From: Megalobrama amblycephala
Lineage: Eukaryota; Chordata; Actinopteri; Cypriniformes; Xenocyprididae
Length of the DNA stretch: 64,000 nt
Assembly: GCF_018812025.1 (NCBI RefSeq)
Contig: NC_063054.1
Coordinates: 8,119,082-8,183,081 of the forward strand
Direction of reading: 5' to 3'
The notes below the pieces were generated by a model, which searched no databases, had not been told where the DNA came from, and saw only the letters and a program-made list of their open reading frames with translations. The first letter of the stretch is position 1. Each line of letters starts with the position of its first letter. Below, piece by piece: positions 23,641-34,673 of this stretch. The translations under genes were made by a program, and so were the position numbers.

Positions 23641-24460
23641 ATTAGTTGTCACGATAATAGAATTTCCAAATTCGATACGATACCTTGAAAAATATCGATA
23701 TTCGATACCATTTTCGATACCATGGGGAAACAGGTCGGTCTAACAGTAGTATTCAGGTAAGAAATACTACAGAAATTAAAATAATCAAGTGTAAAATAAC
23801 ACTGGATAGTTTTCATTGTAAAAATTAAATACAGATAAATGCTTACTATTAAAGTTGCAAAAGTTATTCAGTCAAGAGCAGCAAGTGATTTTCTCTTTGT
23901 ATTTCGTTCTTTGATTAACATGACAGACATCAGCAGGTTTATTAGGCTGCTGTCACTTTAAGAGCTTATGCATGCATCCAATATACTGTTACACAACATG
24001 CCTTTTCTCTCAAGTATTTACATTACAAAACTGACTATTTACATGAATACTTAGCAAGATGGGCATTTTGACATTATTTTGTATGTATTTGACCGTTTAA
24101 GCGCAATAAGCTATGAAAAAGAAGTCAATTTGGTACTCGCAAGCTGTTTGAGAGATGTCTTTATGACAGCGCCACTTACTGTAAATAGATAAGTAGTGCA
24201 CACGCTTTTGGTGTGAGCGAGAAACCTGTGCGAATTACTAAAATTATGCGCAATACAAGCACTATTCAACTGAAGCGAATGAGACGAGTGAGTGAGAGGA
24301 GGCGGGTGTGTGTCAATTTGCTGTCGAAGAGAAGAGAGCGCGAGAACGTGCTGCTGGTAACGGTGTCGATACTGAAGAAAAGGAGTATTGGAACCGTTTC
24401 AGATATTACAGTATCGATACATATTGAAATATCAACATTTTTGTCTAACACTACTTCATA
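23641..24460. mobile_element. Element rich in TCGATAC, hAT-like ends
   Basis: The left part (AGTTGTCACGATAATAG, then CGATACGATACC and TTCGATACCATTTTCGATAC) and the right part (CAGTATCGATACATATTG, then GTCTAACACTACTTC) are inverted. The termini resemble TAGTGTTGTCACGATA seen in fish hAT-type elements. The ~0.8-kb interior has frames of up to 85 codons but no transposase motif. Confidence 0.55.
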
Positions 24461-25211
24461 TAACTACTAAATGTGAGTATTTTTTATTGGGGGGCCTCTG
24501 GAAGTTTGCTGAGGGGCTCTAGTGGGAACCCGGGGACCCTGGTTGAGATCCACTGGATTAAAACCACATACAGTATAGATTGGGTTTTTAATATTTCATG
24601 TGCTTTTTTTTTAGACACAAATGGATTCGAATTGGGTGTGCTAAAAAAAAAAAATCTGATTTTGAGGGCTGTCTGAACAAAGCCTTTTATTTTGCAGAGC
24701 AATTTTGTTCTTGGTGTTTTATCAGCTGTTATACCATAATGAAGCTGTTAAAGATAGAACATAGAAAGTATAGAAAGAATAACAATGCACGCAATCTGCC
24801 CAATCCATCTTTCTAGAAATAAGTCAATGCAGTCTCAGAACTTAATTGAGAAAATTGAGTTTTTCCAGGCGTTGAGATTGAACATAAGCCCTGGCCTCTC
24901 TGTTATCGGGGAACAAAACCCCAAGAATGCGAAAGCCTCATTTCGTTCAGTCTATTCAAAGATGTGCTCTCTGTCTGCACATTGTCTCTCTCCTGATTAG
25001 ACTCTCTGACGTTTTGGTGTTGCCGTGTCCGTCCACTGAGAGCAGATGGCTAATTATGTCTTTTTTTAAAGTGGATATGAGAATTCTTGTCCCATTATAT
25101 AATCCTGTCCGAGTGCTCTGGCTGCACCAGCTTACAAGAGCACTCATGCCTCTCTCTTAATCACCAAATATTACCAGTTTCAGACGAGAATACTTGTGCG
25201 TGAGCATATTA
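24461..25211. other. Inferred intronic DNA, no gene recognised
   Basis: No repeats or exons are recognised. Overlapping frames of 60-77 codons on both strands near 24900-25160 have no family resemblance and are taken as chance. Confidence 0.4.
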
Positions 25212-25330
25212 AACGGATAGTCCAACCGAAAATTCTGTTGTAATTTATTGACCCTCGTGTTATTCCAACTTTCTATGACTTTCACTTTTCTGTGAAACAC
25301 GAACAGAGCCATTTGAAGAACGGGAGCTCA
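25212..25330. mobile_element. Decayed fragment of the TTAA GTTCACCC family
   Basis: AACGGATAGTCCAACCGAAA, then TATTGACCCTCGTGTTATTC and TATGACTTTCACTTTTCTGT, is a diverged left terminus of the family at 25678. Confidence 0.5.
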
Positions 25331-25677
25331 AATTTCAGCTTAAACAGGACACATCATAAAAGTATCATAAAAGTAATCCATATGATTTGTGCGCTATAAG
25401 GCTGTGTCCTACTTTATCGGGCAATGACTTTGCCAGCGTTTGCGCATGAAGGCTTCTCACAAAACTGATTTCGGACAGAATTCTGAGACAGTGTAACGGT
25501 TTAATGATCTACAGCAAACTAGAGCGAGCTTTGGTGATAACTATGCAAATATTTAATTAATTCAATAGTAATTTTGCGCTAGAAATGACATCAAAAGTGG
25601 AAAACATTGCTCAAAAACATACATGTACACAAATAATTCTTGAATTAAACTCATTGTCTCAGTGATCTGCACAACAG

Positions 25678-26119
25678 TTAAAGCGTTAGTTCACCCAAAA
25701 ATGAAAATTCTGTCATCATTTACTCACCCTCATGTTGTTTCAAACCGTAAGACGTTTGTTCATCTTTGAAACACAAATGATGATCTTTTTAATGAAATTT
25801 GAGAGCTTTCTGTCCCTCCATTGACAGTCTATGCAACTACCGCTTCAAAAAGTTCATAAAGAGATCGTAAAACTAATCCATATGAATTGAATGGTTTAGT
25901 CCAAATTTTCTGAAGAGACACAATCGCTTTATATGATAAACAGATTGAATTGATTCTAGAATATTTGGAATAAAGCACAGAAACTTGTGGGCCATTTTTA
26001 TGATGGAAGCTTTAGTTGACATTCATTCTAGTTGTTTTGAACAACATAAAGGTAAGTAGCTTTTCCAAACCTGTATGACTTTCAGTGCACAATTTTCATT
26101 TATGGTGAACTATTCTTCT
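25678..26119. mobile_element. TTAA-type element, AGCGTTAGTTCACCC end
   Basis: The left end AGCGTTAGTTCACCCAAAAA with CTCACCCTCATGTTGTTTC is matched on the right by TATGACTTTCAGTGCACAAT and ATGGTGAACTATTCTTCTAA, a decayed inverse. It spans about 440 bp and is non-coding. Confidence 0.6.
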
Positions 26120-26999
26120 AATGCACTCTCTAATGTCTACTTGTAACTAAAAATGGATAAAAGAATGCCAAAGTATGTAATAATACTCTTTTGTGTGTGT
26201 GTTAGTGTGTATGGAGTCTATTAAGTGTGTGTTTGGTGCAGATCGAGTGACCACTCTGTGTGATTCACACCACTTTAGCATCTGTGAGTCATTTCGTGTT
26301 TCTGCCTCCCTCTTTCTCTCTCACACTGAAATATTCTCAAACAGGCCAGCAAAATGCTTCTATTTAAAACAAATGTCTTAGTCCAGTGCTGTGTGCTAAT
26401 CACAATTCTCAGCACATGGTTCCTTAAGAAGAGAAATGGCCAAAACCAATATTGTAGAATTGATGTCAACCTGCTATAAATGCAGGATGAAATCCTGATC
26501 CATCACTATCCTCCTTCAGCTTTGGACATTATTGATCTTCAAAGATCTCCCCTGCAGTTCATATGTATAGAAAGACATTTAAAGCTGTTTCTTTGGTTTC
26601 ATACACACAGAAACCATCACTTACGGCTTGTGCTGTCCTAACAAACCCTTGAAATGATTTTATGAATGTAATTACCTTACCTTCCTCTGTTGACATATTT
26701 ACTATTGAAACAAAAGGACATTTTGAAGGGCTTGTCCTTTTTGTTAAATAACCAATAGCTTTTAGTTTGTCACAGCCCAGCAAAACTATGATTTGCTAGT
26801 CCAGTTAGCCACTATAACTACATCATCTGGAGCCAAAATTATCTTTCTCTATTAATTGTCAGTCAAAATTAGGCTGATTAAATGAAATATAAGCAAGAAA
26901 CCTATTGCTAATATTCATTATGGTACAGTAGATATCAGTGCCAATTGTACACTTGTCTGCTGTTTTTCATATCACTATGGAAGCCCATCTCTGCCCTGA
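26120..26999. other. Inferred intronic DNA, no gene recognised
   Basis: Nothing beyond short open frames without domains. No defined repeat. Confidence 0.4.
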
Positions 27000-27350
27000 G
27001 TAAAAAAAATATTTTCTTTTATTATTTGACTTTGTGACTTTATATTTTGCAATTTAATTTCATATATCACAAATGCAGTTTCATTTCTCACGATTGACTT
27101 TTTATCTCACAATCGCAAGTTTGTTTCTTGTTATTTGCGACTTTTTATATCTCACAGTGTAACTTTATTTCTCGCAGTGTGACTTTGTTTCGATGTGACT
27201 GAATATCGCAATTTGGCTTTTTAAATTTTTTTTTCTGATAATTGTCTTATAATTGTCTTATAACTCATAATTGTGACTTTATTTAGCATTATTGTGATTT
27301 TAAATCTTAGAACTGCGATTTACAAATTTTGTTTCTCAAAATTGTGACTT
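27000..27350. repeat. AATTGTGAG tandem repeat, inverted orientation, left half
   Basis: Units such as TTGTGACTTTATATCTCACA and TTTCTCACGATTGAC are the reverse complement of the array at 13340. The array stops abruptly at GGGCCAGATTTACTAA and continues at 30148, so it was split by the nested stack 27351-30147. Confidence 0.65.
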
Positions 27351-27686
27351 TGGGCCAGATTTACTAACAGCTTGGGCCAGTGCAAAAAAATAGCACTGAA
27401 AAAATGTGGACTGAGTTGTTTTTGCGGCTGACCTTATTGCATATGCATTTGTAGGAGTTTCCCTTTCAGACGCAAAATTTATTTAAATGAATCACGCAAC
27501 GCGATTTACTAATGTTTGCGCTAGTCAATTTACTGGTATTTGCATCATTATTTAACGCCCAAAAAAGCCTTAACCCACTTAGCGACATAGCTGCAATTGT
27601 TGCTGCCTGGAGGAGGACACACCGCAGAGAACAGAGAGTGCATGTTAGAAGGGAGAAAATATTTTCCACTCGTATTAATTTCTTTG

Positions 27687-27688
<2 letters not shown>

Positions 27689-27739
<51 letters not shown>
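27689..27739. repeat. (TA)n microsatellite
   Basis: About 25 TA units directly abut the Tc1 element. Tc1 elements insert at TA, so the microsatellite was a natural target, or expanded from the insertion site. Confidence 0.95.
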
Positions 27740-27744
<5 letters not shown>

Positions 27745-28960
27745 TATATTGGGACACCTGCCTTTACGTGTACATGAACTTTCATGACATCCCATTCTTA
27801 ATCCGTAGGGTTTAATATAGTGTTGGCCCACCAATTGCAGCTATAATAGCCTCAACTCTTCTGGGAAGGCTTTCCACAAGGTTTAGGAGTGTGTTTATGG
27901 GAATTTTTGACCATTCTTCTAGAAGCGCATTTGTGAGGTCGGGCACTGATGTTGTCGAGAAGGCATGGCTCGCAGTCTCCGCTCTAATTCATCCCAAAGA
28001 TGTTCTGTCGGGTTGAGGTCAGGACTCTGTGCAGGCCAGTCAAGTTCCTCCACACCAAACTCACTCATCCATGTTTTTATGGACCTTGCTTTGTGCACTG
28101 GTGCACAGTCATGTTGGAACAGGAAGGGGCCATTCCCAAACTGTTCCCACAAATTTGGGAGCATGAAATTGTCCAAAATGTCTTGGTATGCTGAAGCATT
28201 AAGAGTTCCTTTCACTGGAACTAAGGGGCCAAGCCCAACCCCTGAAAAACAACCATAATCCCACCTCCACCAAACTTTACACTTGGCACAATGCAGTCAG
28301 TCAAGTACCGTTCTCCTGGCAACTGCCAAACCCAGACTCGTCCATCAGATTGTCAGACAGAAAAGTGTGATTCGTCACTCCAGAGAACACGTCTTCACTG
28401 CTCTAGAGTCCAGTGGTGGCGTGCTTTACACCACTGCATCCGGCGCTTTGCATTGCACTTGGTGATGTAAGGCTTGGATGCAGCTGCTCGACCATGGAAA
28501 CCCATTCCATGAAGCTCTCTACGCACTGTTCTTGAGCTAATCTGAAGGCCACATGAAGTTTGGAGGTCTGTAGCTATTGACTGAAGTTGGCGTCTTCTGC
28601 GCACTGTGCGCCTCAGCATGTGCTGACCCCACTCTGTGATTTTAAGTGGCCTACCACTTTGTGGCTGAGTTGCTGTTGTTCCCAATTGCTTCCACTTTGT
28701 TATGATACCACTAACAGTTGACTGTGGATTATTTAGTAGTGAGGAAATTTCATGAATGGACTTATTGCACAGGTGGCATCCTATCACGGTACACATACAC
28801 TTGAATTCACTGAGCTCCTGACATTCTTTCACAAATGTTTGTAGAAGCAGTCTGCATGCCTAGGTGCTTGATTTTATGCACCTGTTGCCATGGAAGTGAT
28901 TGGAACTCCTGAATTCAATGATTTGGAGGGGTGTCCCAATACTTTTGGCAATATAGTGTA
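27740..28960 (-). mobile_element. Tc1/mariner transposon (Tc1-like, degenerate)
   Basis: The right terminus, read inward, is TACACTATATTGCCAAAAGT then ATTGGGACACC. The left terminus is CACTATATTGGGACACCTGC and lacks the 11-bp GCCAAAAGTAT stretch, so the left inverted repeat has a deletion. TA dinucleotides flank the element as expected. It carries the broken transposase annotated at 27812-28832. It is typical of fish Tc1 elements and is dead both in its ends and in its coding sequence. Confidence 0.9.
27812..28832 (-). pseudogene. Tc1-like DD34E transposase, inactivated
   Basis: Read right to left, the N-terminal part (28395-28832) has the helix-turn-helix DNA-binding region with GRP motif (QSGRPLKI) and the SRTVRREL stretch. 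It ends at an in-frame TGA near 28393. The middle retains WSDESHF with the first catalytic Asp but has another TGA where Trp is usual, then a stop and frameshift near 28225. The C-terminal part (27919-28215) keeps QHDCAPVH and NPTEHLWD. The second Asp and the Glu are separated by exactly 34 residues, so it is DD34E. A further frameshift lies before the C-terminus. All three catalytic residues survive, but at least four lesions make it non-functional. Confidence 0.92.
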
Positions 28961-28962
28961 TA

Positions 28963-29754
28963 TAAGGGTCATTGAAAAATAAGGTTTTTTAATGTGTAAA
29001 AAAAAAAAAAAACGTAATGGAGATATAATTAATTTTGAAGTGTAAACAATGAGATTATGTGGTTTTTATTATCAGTTAACACTGTTTTTGTCATTTTTTT
29101 ACAAGATGGACAAATTTTGTCACCAAAAAAGTCATTCGGTTTAACCAAAATTTCTGTTTTACCGAATGACACTTTTGGTTATACCGAATGACGATATTTT
29201 CAAACAATGCTAAAAGGCTGATATCTAGCTAGCTAGCTAGTTAGATTGCTAGCTAGCTTGCAAAAGAACAATCAGGCATTTTATATTTAGTACAAGTTTT
29301 TAAAATATTACAACATTTTTCATGTTTTATAGCGGTTGTACCGAATGGCCTGATGTTTCGGGACATGCGTATGATCAAGTGAAAACATGAATTTTTCAAA
29401 TAGTTAAGAGAGAGTTAGTAACTTTGTTTCAAGACCATGTAGTCCTTTGTAGGTGTCTGAATGATGTCACATCCTGTCAGATGATTGAACGCATGACTTG
29501 ATCCAAAATGGTCCCTTTCTATTGGCTACTCCGAATGACATAAATGAAATTCATTTTTCTGGACATTCTTTCTCATAACAAAACGACTTCTACACATAAT
29601 TTTAATACATTTTGCACTATGTTCATATATGATGTTATAAAATCATGCCAGAATAAAAAATATATACATTTATTACATTTTAAAATATTTTAATCACAAA
29701 GGAAATTGCTGTATTGGCCTTTGGACGGTTAAACCGAATGACCTTTTGACCCTT
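28963..29754. mobile_element. ACCGAATGAC element, copy 2
   Basis: It has the inverted ends TAAGGGTCATTGAAAAATAA and ATGACCTTTTGACCCTTA. It aligns end to end with 20714-21460, with an extra GCTAGCTAGC expansion near 29230 and an inserted CGAATGGCCTGATG near 29343. It begins 3 bp from the Tc1 right end. Confidence 0.7.
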
Positions 29755-30147
29755 AGCAAAATATAATTAATACCTTTTGGATTCAAGAAAAGTGATCTAG
29801 TTGTACTACCTTACATACTTTGGATGTCATATCTTTGTTATTGTATTATTATTATTAAGGCCTTTGGACAAAAAAAATTACCAGTCACGTCATTGATACG
29901 TGTTTGATAAGTGTTTGACAGATTACATGTAACAAAGTCGACCCGCACCTGATGAGAGCATCAGCTCTGCTTATTTGCGACCCAACGCTAATTTGCACTG
30001 CTCTTGTTAGATTGCGTTGGTCATTCTGTAAATGATTTGACTGCGTCTGTGTTCTTTAATTTGTGTGTCAAAACTTGCCACTCCCATTGCCGCGTTTGTG
30101 GAATTGTGCGCTCACGCTAATTTGCCCCGTTTAGTAATTCTGGCCCT

Positions 30148-30540
30148 TTATATCTTGCATTGTAACTTCAAATCTCACAATTGCAGCTTTATATCTCACA
30201 ACTGACATTTTATCTCACAGTTGCCACTTTTTTTCTTGCAATATGTGACTTTTCTAACCATTGCAACTATTTCTTATAATTGTAATAATCTTGGTGTGAT
30301 TGATACCTCCCAGTATGGCTTTTTATATCTCACAAAGGGACTTTCTTTCTTGCAAAATGTGCTTTTTATGTTTCTCGATGTAACTTTATATCTCACAATG
30401 TCATATTATATCTCCAAATTGCGACTTTGTTTCTGATAATGGTCTTTATAACTCATTATAACTCTATAATTATATAATCTCTGCAATTATATTTTGTGTA
30501 ATTGTGACTATATCTTATAACTGAACCGATTTACAACTTT
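30148..30540. repeat. AATTGTGAG tandem repeat, inverted orientation, right half
   Basis: TATATCTCACAATTGCAGCT, TTTTATCTCACAGTTGCCAC and similar units continue the block at 27000-27350. Confidence 0.65.
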
Positions 30541-30574
30541 TTAAAAAAGAAATTATTTATTTTAAACTTTCACA

Positions 30575-30576
<2 letters not shown>

Positions 30577-30629
<53 letters not shown>
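30577..30629. repeat. (TA)n microsatellite
   Basis: About 26 TA units, immediately right of the AATTGTGAG array. Confidence 0.95.
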
Positions 30630-30632
<3 letters not shown>

Positions 30633-30856
30633 GCGGAAAAGCGCCTCCATATGTCATAGTGCAGGATGGTGTCTGACTCGATATTGAAGTGCTTGGGACT
30701 GTGCGGGACATAATTTTTCTAGGTCTATAAAGTCTGCAAATTCCATCTGGGTTTGGTCATTACATTATTTCTACAGTGACAAGAAACACAGGCCAATAGC
30801 AGGAGTGTTATGATGTTTTATGTTTTCTGGCTTGATTACTTTCATTTTGTTTTTGT

Positions 30857-30867
30857 AGGTGTGTGTG

Positions 30868-30909
<42 letters not shown>
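30857..30909. repeat. (GT)n microsatellite
   Basis: About 24 GT units with one CAT interruption. Minus-strand frames crossing it give His-Thr repeats and are not genes. Confidence 0.95.
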
Positions 30910-30911
<2 letters not shown>

Positions 30912-32030
30912 CACATCTCCGTTCTCTATTTGTCCTGGGCCTCTGAGAGCCACCGGTTTCATTAACTCGCACATCGAAGACTTCCTCCTTTGGGATACCT
31001 CTGCTCTCATTGTTTAGTGTGTGTTTGTGTGAAGTGTGTTTCAATCAGGCGTCTTGTGCTGAGAAATTCTTGCTTAGTTCAAATGAAGTTTTACTTCAAA
31101 TGAACATGGGCCTCATTTCTTAGGCACAACATTCATTTTGAGTTGAAAAGTTACATGCTGCTCTCTGAAGCCGTGTTTTTGTTCTGTAATGCGCTGAAGT
31201 GTTGACACATGGATGTGTGTGTTTTGATGTTCAGATGTGAGAGGTAATTGTGAGTCCTCTAGCATAGTAAATGCAGCGTATGGGCGTGTGGGTGTTGCAT
31301 ACTGAGTGGATGCAGAGGCATGTGGCGACGCCAGATGCTTCTGCTAATAGGGTCTGATTTAAAGGCAAGCCTGGGGCTCACGGCAAGTTCGCTAAGTGCC
31401 ACCTCATTCGGTGGGCACAAAGCGCATTTAAAGCGACAGTTGCGCATAGTGCGTTTAAATACACCATTTACGCTATAGAGTGTGTGACAAATACAGTTTA
31501 TAAATTGGCAACTGTTTGTCAGAGGATGTATATCAGTAACAGTTTGTTTGAAATATCTAGTTCAGTCATGAAACTCCAGAGGGCGCAGGCTGATAGATCC
31601 TTTACATGCAGTCTGAAAGCAATCACATCATCACTGCATGGCACAATCTGATTGGCCTCTGCTGATCCTGCAGCAAATGAGATTGCTTGCTCATCAAATA
31701 GTTCATTGTTTGCTGTAGGCTAGACCCAGCTCCCTAAATTTGTTACGGGATTTATGTTTGTCTATTTATGCTGCAGCAGCATATCTTACATGCTCACAGC
31801 AGTGTGTCTGTGTATCTGTTAGCAAGTCTATATTGCTCTGCAGCAGCAGCAGTGTAGCGGATCTAGATCATTGTCATATTTAATAACATGCTAAAACTAT
31901 TCCAAGAGCTGTCATGACTGAATGATATTTAGTGGTTTCACTGGAATGGAGAGCGATCAGATGAACAGATATTGAAATAGAGCATGTATCTATGACATTG
32001 GGCATCAAGAGAAACCTGACGAATCTGAAT
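30910..32030. other. Inferred intronic DNA, no gene recognised
   Basis: No repeats shared with the rest of the window and no exon are recognised. The 31250-31450 segment is relatively GC-rich but has no meaningful frame. Confidence 0.4.
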
Positions 32031-33170
32031 TACACTACCGGTCAAAAGTTTTGTAAAATTAAGTTTTTGAAAGAAGTCTCTTCTGCTTACCAAGGATGCA
32101 TTTATTTAGTCAAAAATACAGTAAAACAGTAATACTGTGAAATATTACTACAATTTTAAACTTTTTTTTTCTATTTGAATATATTTTAAAATGTGATTTA
32201 TTCCTGTGATGGTAAACAATTTTCAGCATCATTACTCCAATCTTCAGTGTCACATGATCCTTCAGAAATTATTCTAATATGATGATTTGCTGCTTAAAGG
32301 GATAGTTCACCCAAAAATGAAAATGTGATGTTTATCTGCTTACCCCCAGGGCATCCAAAATGTAGGCGACTTTGTTTCTTCAGTAGAACACAAATGATGA
32401 TTTTTAACTCCAACCTTTGCAGTCTGTCAGTCAAATAATGGGAGTGAACAATCAATAAGAGTCGAAAAAACTTGCATAGACAAATCCAAATTAAACCCTG
32501 TGGCTCGTGACGACACATTGATGTCTTAAGACACGAAACGATCGGTTTGTGCGAGAAACCAAACAGTATTTGTTTTACCTCTAATACACCACTATGTCCA
32601 ACTGCGTTCAGCACTCGGTTAGTGAGGTCTGGTCGCGCTCCGATGACAGAAGTGATGTCTCGCGCTTATACTTCAATGAGTGCTAGGCATTACTTCCGTT
32701 GTCAGAGCGCAATCAGACCTCACTAAGCGAGTACTGAGCGCAGTTAGACATAGTGGTGTATTAGAGGTAAAAAATAATATAAATACTGTTCAGTTTCTCA
32801 CAAAAACCGATGTTTCGTGTCTTAGGACATCAGGGTGTCGTCACGAGCCACAGGGTTTAATTTGGATTTGTCTATGCAAGTTTTTTCGACTCTTATAGAT
32901 TGTGTTCCCATTCACTCACATTATTTGACTGACAGACCGCAACGGTTGGAGTTAAAAATCATCATTTGTGTTCTACTGAAGAAACAAAGTCACCTACATC
33001 TTGGATGTGCTGGGGGTAAGCAGATAAACATCACATTTTCATTTTTGGGTGAACTATCCCTTTAAGAAACTTTTCTTATTATCATCAGTGTTGAAATTCA
33101 CGATCATGTCTTGCATAGTTTTATTATCATGTTCTTTTTAGTTTCTATGTCATAGGGTGTGTCTATCAGT
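32031..33170 (+). repeat. Dispersed ATGATCCTTCAGAAAT repeat, split by a foldback
   Basis: The order of motifs is ACTACCGGTCAAAAGTTTTG, CCAAGGATGCATTTATTTAG, AATACAGTAAAACAGTAATA, TTTTCAGCATCATTACTCCA, CACATGATCCTTCAGAAATT, then TGATTTGCTGC. The repeat is cut at 32293 and continues at 33062 with AAGAAACTTTTCTTATTATC. The same order recurs at 33590-33790 (inverted), 36745-37065, 39975-40215 (inverted), 50064-50328, 56800-57090 (inverted) and 61680-61930. It is an old, abundant, non-coding interspersed repeat. Confidence 0.75.
32298..33061. mobile_element. 764-bp foldback element, TTAA duplication, AGGGATAGTTCACCC ends
   Basis: The two halves (about 32298-32661 and 32685-33061) are reverse complements along almost their whole length, with scattered mismatches and a centre of about 24 nt around CTTATACTTCAATGAGTGCT. 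The ends are AGGGATAGTTCACCCAAAAA and its inverse. TTAA at 32294-32297 and 33062-33065 flanks it. The flanking repeat, compared with its other copies (TGCTGCTCAAGAAAC), shows that removing the element and one TTAA restores the site, so TTAA is the target duplication. Similar peptides encoded on both strands here reflect the palindrome, not genes. Confidence 0.85.
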
Positions 33171-33589
33171 TCCCTAGCTCCCGAGCTCATGAATCAGTAT
33201 ATCATGTATTCGTGTACACGAATTCAGGCACTGTAAGGACAGTAAAGGACGCTGGTTCACCGCACATTGGGACAGTGATGACTCTATTTCCGGTGACATT
33301 ACAAGGTCCTCATTGTACAACATCATTACTGCTATGAACAACAGCAGAGCTGATATCTTTCTGACATTACTTGTAATGTTATTTAAAGTACATTATGATA
33401 AATACTTATATACGTGCAACATTTTAAATAAATTTACATTGTTACAAAAGATGTCAAATAAATTGTTCTTTTTAACTTTCTATTCATCAAATAAACTTGT
33501 ATCACACTTTCCACAAAAGTATTAGGTAGCAGAAACTCTTTCAACATTGATAATAATAAGAACCAATAATATTTTATATTAATTGAGCA

Positions 33590-33790
33590 TCAAATCAGCA
33601 TATTAGAATGATCTCTGAAGGATCATGTGACTGAAGACTGGAGTAATGATGCTGAAATTTCAGTTTTGCACCACAGGAATAAATTACATTGAAAAAATTA
33701 AAATAGAAACTATTATACTATGTTATTTTAAATTGTATTAATATTTCATAATATTACTCTTTTTACTGTATTTTTGAGTCCCATAATAAT
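33590..33790 (-). repeat. Dispersed ATGATCCTTCAGAAAT repeat, inverted copy
   Basis: CTGAAGGATCATGTGACTGA, GAGTAATGATGCTGAAATTT and AGGAATAAATTACATTG are the reverse complement of the 32031 repeat. Confidence 0.7.
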
Positions 33791-33871
33791 TATGATAAAA
33801 GAGCTTGTAGTAGCAAGCTAAATGACATGGTTGCTTCAGAAAATGTGTTTTTATGTCACATTTGCTGTTGT

Positions 33872-34665
33872 CAGTGTTGGGGGTAACGCATTAAAAGTAA
33901 CTTGAGTTACGCAACTCAATTACTGACTACTTTTTCAATTTACAACAAAATATCTAAGTTACTTTTTCACATAAGTAACGCAAGTTATTTTTTCACATTT
34001 ATTGACCGATAGCTCTCCTGTCCCCATGTTGAGAGAAAGGGGGTACTGTAAGTGCAGAGGTGTTGTTTGCGCTGTGTGAATATGATGGTTATTGTAGTTC
34101 TAGACTAAATATGAACATGCATTTACTCATCTCACTTGCACAAAAACATTCAGTATTCCTCAAAATGAATAAAAACAGTGAAATGCAATCTCAGAATTTT
34201 ACGCAAACCTGTAATAGTTAAATATATTAAATTACACAAATATACATGTATTTAATCTCACTTTATTAACCAATGTCTTTGCTGCTGACCTTCAATAATC
34301 CAATTCAACCATACTATTAAGCAAAAATTACTTTAGATTTAGAAATAAGAGTGTTGAACTTCCTTCTCCTGTATCCTATTCTTCTTCAATCCCAAATGGC
34401 AGCACAGCTAAAAGGTTTGTTTGAGCTGCGCCCTCTACTGTACAGGTGTATATATGCATTTCCTTCAGCCTGAGGCTTATTCATTTCAGTCATTTCACAA
34501 AAAAATCAAACAAGCAAGCCTAGCCCAGGTGAGAAAAAGTAATGCAAAAGTAATGTAATGCATTACTTTTCATAAAAAGTAACTAAGTAACACAATTAGT
34601 TACTTTTTAGGGAGTAATGCAGTATTGTGATGCATTACTTTTAAAAGTAACTTTCCCCAACACTG
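33872..34665. mobile_element. hAT-like non-autonomous element (CAGTGTTGGGG ends), 8-bp TSD
   Basis: The termini CAGTGTTGGGGGTAACGCAT and TTTCCCCAACACTG are inverted. GTAATGCATTAC-type motifs occur near both ends. The flanking octamers GCTGTTGT (33864-33871) and ACTGTTGT (34666-34673) match at 7 of 8 positions. CAG-type ends and an 8-bp duplication indicate a hAT transposase as the mobiliser. The 794-bp interior does not code. Confidence 0.75.
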
Positions 34666-34673
34666 ACTGTTGT

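Larger units (their letters stand above)
27351..30147. mobile_element. GGGCCAGATTTACTAA element, later split by other insertions
   Basis: GGGCCAGATTTACTAACAGC at the left is inverted at the right as GTTTAGTAATTCTGGCCC. The inner sequences 27351-27688 and about 29755-30147 also share GCGCTAATTTG-like motifs (GCGCTAGTCAATTTACTGG and CACGCTAATTTGCCCC). Its 2.8-kb span includes a TA microsatellite, a Tc1 element and an ACCGAATGAC element, so the original was probably 0.7 kb. Confidence 0.65.

Noticed and set aside
32294..33065. Pair of similar small proteins on opposite strands
   Set aside because: Both are translations of the two arms of the palindromic TTAA element and end in the same terminal-repeat peptide.
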